Source: a virus. Taken from it: a stretch of 40,482 bases of DNA. The stretch's first letter is position 1, and every line of letters begins with the position of its first letter. The DNA lies in the IMG/VR virus record IMGVR_UViG_3300032006_000027, positions 1 to 40,482 of that record; one strand, written 5' to 3'. Made by a program: the position numbers and the translations under genes. Positions 1 to 8,600 of this stretch are shown here, piece after piece. The notes beneath the pieces were generated by a model. That model saw only the letters and a list, made by a program, of their open reading frames with translations. It was not told the origin of the DNA and ran no database searches.

Positions 1-336
1 ATATTCCGTTTCGAGTGGTCCTGTTATTTTCCATTTAAGGCTCACTTGAGTATAAAAGGGTGATTGTCTTACAGAACCCTTCCATTGGTCACTATCTACC
101 TCTATAACCGGTGCGTTTGGATCATTTGCCTTTCTTGCAAAATATCTAACTACATATCCCCACAAATAATCTTCGTCCTCGGGTACAGGAATATAGGAAG
201 TTGGTGCAAACCGCAGTTGTCCAAAACTAACTTTTGTTCGGGGCCCCATTAGTGTAATATAAGTCATCAGTGACGCAGCTGCGGATGCTTGATCCTTTGT
301 CATTTCACTAAACTCATTATCTGGTTGATTTTTCAT
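1..336 (-). CDS. Partial hypothetical protein, C-terminus cut by window edge
   Basis: An open frame starts with ATG at 334-336 and runs off the left edge without a stop (112 codons seen). A GAGGAA ribosome-binding sequence lies about eight bases upstream, and the start is 13 bases after the stop of the large hub-like gene, so it belongs to the same operon. The protein begins MKNQPDNEFSEMTKD and contains a stretch GQLRFAPTSYIPVPEDEDY followed by WGYVVRYFARKAND. It has no signal peptide or membrane segment in the visible part. I do not recognise it with confidence; position in the baseplate gene run suggests a virion structural protein. Frame, ribosome site and spacing make the gene itself secure. 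Confidence 0.75.
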   Translation of the reverse strand, partial: MKNQPDNEFSEMTKDQASAAASLMTYITLMGPRTKVSFGQLRFAPTSYIPVPEDEDYLWGYVVRYFARKANDPNAPVIEVDSDQWKGSVRQSPFYTQVSLKWKITGPLETEY

Positions 337-349
337 TTCAATTATTTCC

Positions 350-3300
350 TCACTCAGAGATGCTTTCAGCAGAATTTGGTGCAAATTGTGCAGATATATC
401 GGTTGTCCAGTCCGTTCCTGATATTGAATGTTTTATATTGGTTACCCTCCATAACCCATTCATATAATATTCGGTTGGTACACCCGTGCAACTAAATACG
501 TCCCATAGACGAATACCTTCTATCCCATCAAGTTGCATACTTAACTCAATTCCATCAAGTGCCATGTTGTATTTCACACAATTTTTTGGATTTCTATCAT
601 GCTTCAACAAGGATTTCATTCTATTTGGGTGGGGGTCTACAAACTCAATGTCAATAACGGGTTCATCATCGTCCCCAGTAGATAGGTTTTCATTACCATC
701 GGACATCCCTACTGCGACGTTGCCATACGCATTGGTAGCACCATCCCATACATATATGCCCATAATATAGCTTTGCTCATTGGCATATTTTTTAGACCCC
801 TGCTTATTTTTGCTTTTTTGATATGTTTTGCCACTGGGATCCAAAACTTTAGCGGTCTTAAGAACCATATCCTCATCCTTTCTAGCATAAAAGGCAGAAT
901 CTGCATCACCACTCTTGTTGCCGAATAAAACCATACCTGCAATTTCACCGGGAATACTTACATCAACACCACATGAACGAATTATACTATTTTTTTGATG
1001 TGCCTTGAATATAAAAGTTTTATCACTACGTTGAACTTCATCAACTGTGTTTGCTGAAAATTTTCTATCCTTGATGGTTAATTGCGTATTGTTCGGCATT
1101 TCAGGGAATCTCCCAACTATATCAAAGTCCCATATACCACCAGCTGCTTGGGACATTTTCTTCAAAATAGTCCTAAGTATTGAAGTTGCGGTCTGATTGT
1201 TTTTTACCGCATCCTTAACAACTTTTAAATTTACAAACAGATCCTTTATTCGTCCCGAATACCCATTGGAGTGAAAGGTCTTGTCTTCCGAAACATAATA
1301 ATCAGGAAAAGCTTTGACTTCGAACTGACCCTTTTGGTAACTACCGTTGTCATCACCGTCAATGTGGGGGTGAAGTGTCATGAGATTATGAATATCGTCA
1401 CGTGGAGATTTTAACATTGCTTGCTTCAACCCTGCTTCACCGTCACCAAGTGTTCCTGGTGCAAGGCCTTCCATTGCCTCTACCATTGCGATAAACGCAT
1501 CTCTTTGTGGATTGTTTTTGCCCCTTGCAAGTATATTATAGGATTCCGATTCATTCTTTTTCTTTAAACCGTCCTCTTCATACTCAGTTGGTTGGGCAGA
1601 TGAAAACCACCCAGGGTCACCACTCTCACCTGCCATACCAATGGTATTTCCTCTAAATTGTTCCAGATTGTGTCGGGGTGCCATTGCGTTTGGAATTAGC
1701 AATACACTGCCATCAGTTGATTTTAAGTTGGGGTGTGCAACACATCGTTCTTCATCGATATGGAAGGAGAATTGTTCCGCGGCCGTAGCCTCCGACTCTT
1801 TACCGAAGAAAACATTTAGTATATCAACCAACCAACCAAGTGTTATATAAGATGCATCACTTGGTGAACCTGCCATATACTGCTTATTATCATCCGTTCC
1901 CAGTGCCGCTGTAGTATTTCCGAACGCAAAATATCTTCCTTGTGATGCAAGGATACTTGTCTTGGAGAAGGGATTGTCCATGTGCTTCGAGACGAGTTTC
2001 TGCATACTTGGAGTTGAATATCCGTCATCAAACCACGAATTGTCATCTGGGTCTTCGTCTTGCTCAGTCACGATTTCATCCAAAAAATCATTCACAAAAT
2101 TCTCTAAATCAAGTACGTGATCTCCTTTTTTGGCTTCAGTATCGTCAACTTTAGTTGCCGTCTTGTTCAATGATTGGGCAATTCCCGACATACTCATGGC
2201 CTCAACTGTAACATCATACCCTCCGTCATCACGCAAAGAATAATTATAATTCGTAATCATACCAAGAACAAACGAATAATTTCCCTTACCCTTTCGTAGT
2301 TGAATTTTAGTTTTGGAAACGGAGTTCCATAACCCAGTCTGACCCGTTCCTTCTCTGTAAATATATGTCATACCATCAACAAGGTCGTGCCGTTGTAGAG
2401 GTTTTAACTCTCGATCAGGATGGGATGCACGAACCGCATTGATTTGATGAAGGGCCATCGCGACATGATGTGGCTCACCGGAAATTGTGTCAGGTGGGGA
2501 GTTTTTCTCCTTTAAATCAATAAGGGCATCACGTGGAAAAGTATTCCAACCCCATTCAACCAGCACAGTATTTCCAACAGTACAAAAATAAGGAGAAATA
2601 TAATCAAGTTGGGCCCGACTCCATACAGTAAACTTTATAGTTGTTTTCTTTTGTGCCTTTGCAGGACCCATATCCTCGCAGTCAATCCCAGTTACACCAG
2701 GAGAAGGTCGATGTTTAAAATCGGGTTCTTCCATTATATGAGGTTTTTCCTTTGTGTCATATCCCATTACACTCTGACCATCAGTACCCAGATCAGGATT
2801 AAACCCATACATATCCTCAAAATTATCCACACCATGTAAAACAAATCCCTCAAAACCATCCTTCATTGTATTTGAAACTACCCGAGTCCATGCAGACTTT
2901 GGACCCTTATATGTGCTTCCAACATAGTCATCACTCAAAAACATCTCCGAACGGTAGTTGCTGTGACCTGCCTCATAATCAAAATATCCGGCATCTTCCA
3001 CTCCACCAATTTGGTGGTCTGCGTGTTCTCCTGGCCAGGGAGAGGATTTTGTATAATAATTTCCAAAATTTTGTTCTCTTCTCAAAAACTCCGCACGAAC
3101 AAAGTTTCTGATATGAGTCATAGTTGGATAGTTACCTCTATGTCTGTCATCAAATCCTACGGAGGTTGGTTCTGTTGCCGACAACCACGTTGGTTGTTTG
3201 TTCATCAAATCCTCATTGGCTGCGGCTTTGTCCTCAAAAAACGGGGCAATTTCACCCACCGCCTTTTTGACCATATCACCCACCGCACCCAATGCACTTC

Positions 3301-3358
3301 CGAGTTTTGAACCCATGAGGTCCGAACCCATTTTTGATATTGCATCAGTAAAACTCAT
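350..3358 (-). CDS. Large baseplate hub-like structural protein (gp27/gpD-like C-terminus)
   Basis: This 1002-residue protein begins MSFTDAISKMGSDLMG and has a hydrophilic, aromatic-rich body without membrane segments. The C-terminal segment, with LDGIEGIRLWDVFSCTGVP followed by LWRVTNIKHSISGTDW and a final strand ending ISAQF, resembles the closing domain of hub proteins of the T4 gp27 / P2 gpD type, where it supports the spike and joins the tube. The neighbourhood (tape measure, tube-junction candidate, LysM-like baseplate protein, all in the same direction with tiny gaps) fits a hub role. It is much longer than T4 gp27 (about 390 residues), so extra domains are fused in. A broader label, virion structural protein, is safe; the gp27 assignment is inference from the C-terminus and position. 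Confidence 0.55.
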   Translation of the reverse strand: MSFTDAISKMGSDLMGSKLGSALGAVGDMVKKAVGEIAPFFEDKAAANEDLMNKQPTWLSATEPTSVGFDDRHRGNYPTMTHIRNFVRAEFLRREQNFGNYYTKSSPWPGEHADHQIGGVEDAGYFDYEAGHSNYRSEMFLSDDYVGSTYKGPKSAWTRVVSNTMKDGFEGFVLHGVDNFEDMYGFNPDLGTDGQSVMGYDTKEKPHIMEEPDFKHRPSPGVTGIDCEDMGPAKAQKKTTIKFTVWSRAQLDYISPYFCTVGNTVLVEWGWNTFPRDALIDLKEKNSPPDTISGEPHHVAMALHQINAVRASHPDRELKPLQRHDLVDGMTYIYREGTGQTGLWNSVSKTKIQLRKGKGNYSFVLGMITNYNYSLRDDGGYDVTVEAMSMSGIAQSLNKTATKVDDTEAKKGDHVLDLENFVNDFLDEIVTEQDEDPDDNSWFDDGYSTPSMQKLVSKHMDNPFSKTSILASQGRYFAFGNTTAALGTDDNKQYMAGSPSDASYITLGWLVDILNVFFGKESEATAAEQFSFHIDEERCVAHPNLKSTDGSVLLIPNAMAPRHNLEQFRGNTIGMAGESGDPGWFSSAQPTEYEEDGLKKKNESESYNILARGKNNPQRDAFIAMVEAMEGLAPGTLGDGEAGLKQAMLKSPRDDIHNLMTLHPHIDGDDNGSYQKGQFEVKAFPDYYVSEDKTFHSNGYSGRIKDLFVNLKVVKDAVKNNQTATSILRTILKKMSQAAGGIWDFDIVGRFPEMPNNTQLTIKDRKFSANTVDEVQRSDKTFIFKAHQKNSIIRSCGVDVSIPGEIAGMVLFGNKSGDADSAFYARKDEDMVLKTAKVLDPSGKTYQKSKNKQGSKKYANEQSYIMGIYVWDGATNAYGNVAVGMSDGNENLSTGDDDEPVIDIEFVDPHPNRMKSLLKHDRNPKNCVKYNMALDGIELSMQLDGIEGIRLWDVFSCTGVPTEYYMNGLWRVTNIKHSISGTDWTTDISAQFAPNSAESISE

Positions 3359-3362
3359 GACA

Positions 3363-3659
3363 CTATACCTTAGAGTTTATTTTGTTGTGGTCAACCAAAA
3401 TCTCTCCAATTGCACGTGGAATTCTTATTTGTGTTCCTGGTTTGACATACATTGAACCTGCGATATTGTTGGCGGCCGCAAGCACCCACCAATGATTTGG
3501 GTTGTCATAAAACTTATATGCCAAATGATCCAACCTTGTTCTTTCCACTATAACCAGATATGTATCTGATGATCTTTGTTTGATACGGGGGAGCAATGTG
3601 GTTCTAAGTGCACCTTTTCCATTTTTAAGCAAATTTAGTTTTGTTGATTTATATCTCAT
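3363..3659 (-). CDS. LysM-like baseplate protein (gp53 / gpX-like)
   Basis: A 98-residue protein. Residues about 36-80 look like a LysM fold: a YLVIVERTRLDHLAYKFYD stretch, then NPNHWWVLAAANNI, then KPGTQIRIP. This order (helix, NP-x-x-WW, then PGT-x-IRIP) is typical of small contractile-tail proteins that carry LysM domains, such as T4 gp53 in the baseplate wedge and P2 gpX. In virions this fold binds other tail proteins rather than cell wall. It starts 18 bases after the stop of the preceding gene and stops four bases before the next ATG. No good Shine-Dalgarno sequence is visible, so translational coupling is likely. Domain call is fairly firm; equivalence to gp53 specifically is inference. 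Confidence 0.65.
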   Translation of the reverse strand: MRYKSTKLNLLKNGKGALRTTLLPRIKQRSSDTYLVIVERTRLDHLAYKFYDNPNHWWVLAAANNIAGSMYVKPGTQIRIPRAIGEILVDHNKINSKV

Positions 3660-3677
3660 ATCATGTATTCTGAAAGT

Positions 3678-5663
3678 TTATTTTTTGCTGAAAATGCTAC
3701 CAATGCTACGAGCAAGCTTGCCCAAACCCCGGCCGGCGTTTTCAAGAGCCGAAGGGTCTCCTGTTTCAAATCCTTCGGGGTTTCTCGGGTATGTATTGAG
3801 AGTACTATTAAAACTTGATCCCTTTTGACCATAACCCACTGGAATCGTATCCTTCTGCCTCTCTCCACGGGACGCATATCCAACAGGTCGTTCATTCTTG
3901 TGGTCACCAAAGTGACGATTGGTAGTTTCAGGTAGTCTCTTTTCAAGGAACGTCATTGATACGGAAAGTGTAACCTCAGTTGGATACTTTGCAGTATACA
4001 AACCTTGTTGCTCTCGCTGGATGGTTTTATTCAAATAATCATACTTATCGTGATCACCCGTATATGAATTATTTGATAATTCCCACTGACCTTCATTTGG
4101 CAAAGTAACCGCAACGGATGTAATAATTGCTGGTTGGTTTTTATACAAATCCCCCAAATTAAATTTAATCATAGGTGGTTCAATAAACGAAGAACCAGAA
4201 TTTTTTTTCGTGGACTCTGTGTAACTTGCGGGTTTTGTCAAACCACATAGATGATTTATTCGTTGCCACATCGGGTGCAACTCCTCTACACCAAGTGCGT
4301 GTGCAGTGAAATCAATTGAAAACGTGCGACCACATCCTCCATATATCTGAACCGCATCTGCCCTTCCTAGATAATTAATCCCATTCCATGTTGCATCAAA
4401 TTGATCAGACATTGAATTGATAAATGCACGGAACGGAATGTATTTTTTATTAACCAAGTCGTGAAAATACAATGCCACAAAGTCTGATTTTTCCAAGGCT
4501 TTTGTAACGGGATTATTGGAACCCGAACCCCGTGGTACATCCAACACACTCAATGCATTAAACTTGTCAATTCTAGCATTTGCAGAATCGGCACCCGCAC
4601 TATTTTTTGACAATCCACTATAACTTGGCATTTTCATATAAGGGGATTTCTCAAAAGTTCTCTCTTCTCGGCCGGTTGTTCGACCATTTACAATATTAAC
4701 ACGTGTATATGTGTCCTCATATTTTTCTTCAGCACCCCTTGTTATTTGATCAATGATTGACTTTGGTTTTACGTCACTTAACACACCAGATGAAGTCACC
4801 GACTTTGGATCGTTAAGTTTTTGTTGCATTGCAGAATCATAATTATTTTTAAACTTTTCATATTGTGCTTGCGCTGCACCTCGATCCTTACCACTATAAA
4901 TGGGTGTGTAGTGTGAATTGTCCACATGAGGACCACTCCACGCAACTTGAGATGCTTGTCCCGTGTTATCGTCACCCGTTAACGTTGAACCCTTTGGAAT
5001 TTGGTTGTCGGGATCACCTACTAGATTTGGATACGATGTTTTTTTGCGTTGATCAACCGTTTCCGCAATTTTGGATGAAGTATTACTATTGTAATCAAAG
5101 TTATCCTCTGAGCGGAGGTTCTTGACTTGGGTGGGAGTTCCTTCTGGTAAAATCGGTTTATGTACGTTGTTTATTTTTTCACGTGCTTGTTGTTCATCTT
5201 TAACAGAATTGTCTGAACCAACACTTCCATCAAGTCTTTGTTGCATTTCTTGAATTCGGCCATTAAGTCCGTCTGGTAATTCTCTTACTCCCGTTTCTTT
5301 GTTGTAAACGACACCCGATGCTCCCATGTCATATGCCTTGCCCTCCTCGGGACTATATTTTGCAGGACCAAAACCAGTCGTTGGTGGAACGGGAACTCCA
5401 TTGAGTCCACCACCCGCACCTTCGTCATTATTCAGTATATATAAGTTTTCTAGATATGACTTGTTCGTATCAATACCATAAGTTGGCACGACTCGACCAC
5501 CAGAAAGAAAATTTGGTCTATCCCCAAATTGGGGCATTCTATTCTCTTTTTGCAAAGACTTTCTGTCAATTGGTGTTACACCTGCATTTTGATTGCCACC
5601 TCCAAGGATTGCTCGTTTGAAGTCAGCTTTAAGTTTATCACCCAGATTTTTGAATATACTCAT
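3678..5663 (-). CDS. Baseplate / tail-tube junction protein candidate (gp48/gp54-like)
   Basis: A 661-residue protein directly downstream of the tape measure gene. The first about 380 residues are Gly/Asn/Asp/Ser-rich and look disordered (for example GAGGGLNGVPVPPTTGFGP). A folded domain follows, with YFHDLVNKKYIPFRAFINSM, then DQFDATWNGINYLGRADAVQ, IYGGCGRTFSIDFTAHA and finally YPTEVTLSVSMTFLEKRLP, a beta-rich pattern like a tube-type domain. In T4 two baseplate proteins with tube-like domains, gp48 and gp54, lie at the end of the tape measure and nucleate tube growth; in T4 genes 48 and 54 follow gene 29. Position therefore supports this role, but a single fused or diverged protein stands here. 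No clear ribosome site precedes the ATG in the AT-rich 34-base gap. Confidence 0.45.
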   Translation of the reverse strand: MSIFKNLGDKLKADFKRAILGGGNQNAGVTPIDRKSLQKENRMPQFGDRPNFLSGGRVVPTYGIDTNKSYLENLYILNNDEGAGGGLNGVPVPPTTGFGPAKYSPEEGKAYDMGASGVVYNKETGVRELPDGLNGRIQEMQQRLDGSVGSDNSVKDEQQAREKINNVHKPILPEGTPTQVKNLRSEDNFDYNSNTSSKIAETVDQRKKTSYPNLVGDPDNQIPKGSTLTGDDNTGQASQVAWSGPHVDNSHYTPIYSGKDRGAAQAQYEKFKNNYDSAMQQKLNDPKSVTSSGVLSDVKPKSIIDQITRGAEEKYEDTYTRVNIVNGRTTGREERTFEKSPYMKMPSYSGLSKNSAGADSANARIDKFNALSVLDVPRGSGSNNPVTKALEKSDFVALYFHDLVNKKYIPFRAFINSMSDQFDATWNGINYLGRADAVQIYGGCGRTFSIDFTAHALGVEELHPMWQRINHLCGLTKPASYTESTKKNSGSSFIEPPMIKFNLGDLYKNQPAIITSVAVTLPNEGQWELSNNSYTGDHDKYDYLNKTIQREQQGLYTAKYPTEVTLSVSMTFLEKRLPETTNRHFGDHKNERPVGYASRGERQKDTIPVGYGQKGSSFNSTLNTYPRNPEGFETGDPSALENAGRGLGKLARSIGSIFSKK

Positions 5664-5697
5664 ATATTTGTAAATATTAAAGTATATATTTTTTATA

Positions 5698-8600
5698 TCA
5701 TTCTTCGGCAGCGGCTGCTAATGCCTTACTGACCTTTTTACTATCAAGATAAACTGCTATACCACCACTTTTCATCAACCCAATGAGTTCCGCAAGGTTG
5801 GCTTCGGTAGTAGACATATCAGTTGATGAACCACCACCTGCCGTATTCGTAATTGGGGTAGATACTGTTGCAAGTGTTTCCGTAACGGCAGCTGTTCCGA
5901 CCTGACCTTCACCAAGACCACTCATTTCTTCGATGGGAACTCCACCACCGCCTAGGTTGGTTTGCTCCACTGCCCGTGCTTCTGATCCGGAAATTGCGGC
6001 GGTGGCCACTTCAGCAAACACTTCTGCTTTGTGATCGGGTATCGTTGATAGTGCGGCCACAAACGCATAAATTGAATCCGTTGCTTTAGCCATTCCCGTG
6101 ACAAACGACTCGGATGCTATCGTCCCCAATCCAGTCAATATGCTTGCCATTGTCTCTGCTCCTGGGCCCATTGCCTTGGTGACATCCGCAAACGCACTTA
6201 AACTGGTCATCAACTTGTCCAATGGAGATTCCTTCTTCTTTTCCTTTCTACCAAATAATCTAGAGAAGAAACCACCGACACCACCACCACTATCATCACC
6301 TGTCATTGCTCTCATAGCATCTCCAAATTTCATCAACCCAGCTGCCAAACTGGAAATACCACTTCCATCAAATTGGACTTCCGACAATTTAATCAGGGAA
6401 TTGGATGCCTTTTCTATATCAGGACCAACTTCACCGATCCGAATAAATTGTTCCATTGGATCAAGTTTTTGAACTTCTTGCTTGTCACCCCCACCGAACA
6501 AACTTCCAAAGAATCCAGTCACACCATCAGCAACATCGGCAATTGTATTAGACAAACGACCCGATGCAAGTGAAGAAAGTGCCTCACCGATTGCAGAAAT
6601 TCCGGAAGCAGCTGCTATCAATCCCTCTGCATTGGTACTCATAGCCGCAAACGTATCAAGCATATTGGTTAAGTTCTCCATTCCTTCTGATTCAGAGAAT
6701 ATATCGTTTGCCCATAACATAGTCCATGCAATGTTACTAATTCCATCAGCAATGTCACCCAGTGCATACCCCACATCAGAAGAAAGACCACTTAAATTGG
6801 AAAGTCGTGTTATTGAATCGGCAGCTGCTTGTAAATCCTTACCATGTTTACCTAGACGAATCATCTTATCAAGTGGATCTTCTTTTTCCGCAGGATCTTC
6901 ATTGAACCCAAGGAAACTTCCGACCTTTCCGATTGCTCCACTGACGAAACTACCCGCCGCGCTTGCAACTTCACCAACTGCACCCCCGATTCCAAGACCA
7001 GCAAGGGCAAATCCAACCGCACCAATGGCGGCGGCCGCAAACATAAGATCGCCGGCAACCTCAGAAATTGCAACCATCTTATCAATCATTGGATTTAAGG
7101 ATACACTCAACTCGGCAAGTGCAGGAGCAGCTATCATCGCAGCTCCACCAAGAACTGTTATTGCGCCTGCAAGGCCGACCATAACAACTCCCGCAATGAC
7201 GGCTGGAATTGCCAGAGCGGCAAATCCAAGAATAGTGATCCCAAGTAAACCCAATGTAAGAACACTTTCTAGAGTTATATGAGTCAATGACTCACCAAGC
7301 ATGGACATCGTAGTTGCAAGAAAACCAAGAGCAGGAGCTGCGACTATTGCAGCCAGACCCAAAGCACCAAGGGCAACTGACATAACCCCAATGGCAATTG
7401 CCCCCAACATCATCGGAACAATCATCAAACCAAGTCCAATCACCGTTGCCCCAAGTAAAGCAAGTGTTGCCACGTTTTCAAGGGTAATCTTGGAAAGTGA
7501 CTCCACCATTCTATCGAATCCAGTTGCCAACAATTCAATCCCAGGAGCAACAAGATCAGCCACCAAACCAAATGCGGACAATGCAACTGCAATAACCCCA
7601 AGTGAAATTGCACCCATTATAATAAGAGGTAACAAACCACCCAAGAATGCAAACGAAACTCCCAATGCAAATATAACACCGACTTGTTCTAATGTAAGTT
7701 CAGACAACGCACCTGCCATCTTAACAAACGCATCAGCAACAAGACCCGCTGCATATCCTGCTATAAGAGCGGCAACTGCAAACGGAATCATTGCCAGACC
7801 CAATGCTCCGATTGCCAATGCACCCATCAGCACAAATCCAATTATAGGTGGTGCACCTAATATCCCAGCAACAATAGCAAGAACAGAAATTGCAGCTATA
7901 GCACCCCAGACTGCACCCCATGATACATCTGCGAACATACCGAACGCATATGCCGCTGGAATAAGTGACGCACCGAGGACTGCAACTGCGAACGCACCCT
8001 TTAGTATTTGAGAACCAACGTTTCCTAGTGCAACTGCGGCGGCAGATAAAGTCCCCAGAATAAGAATTCCCTTAAGAACCGAACCCCAGGAAACTGATTC
8101 AAATTCTTGAAGTGCCTTGGCGGTAATCCACAATGCACCTGCAAGTGCAATTAATCCTATGGCTGCTTTAAGCATATCCTTTACACTTAAATTACTCAAA
8201 CTCTTTATTAATGACTCAACTCCTTCACCCACTCCTTGTAGTATCGAGGCAATGCCTTCTCCGATTCCTTGAGCAAGTGAAGCAATTGCCTTGCCCAATC
8301 CATCTGCAAGACCCGCTACACCCCGGCCGATTTCAGTTGCGACGTCGGCTACTGCCTTTCCAAGTGAACTCAACGCACGACCCACTCCGTCAGCAAGACC
8401 TGCAATTCCATCTCCTATTGCGGTCAATAGATCACGGAGTAAACCTGTCAATGATTGAAGACCTTTGGTGATGCCTTCAAATAATGCTTTGATTCCCTTT
8501 CCAATTGCTTCTGCAAGTGCTTGAATTCCACCACTAATACCCTTAACCAAATCACCAATTCCCTTACCAACCGAACCCAATGCCGTTTTTACCCCCTTAG

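Noticed and set aside
6482-8011. Long plus-strand open frames opposite the tape measure gene
   Set aside because: Low-complexity Ala/Pro/Ile products mirror the Ala/Gly/Leu-rich repeats; the opposite strand has a clear gene.
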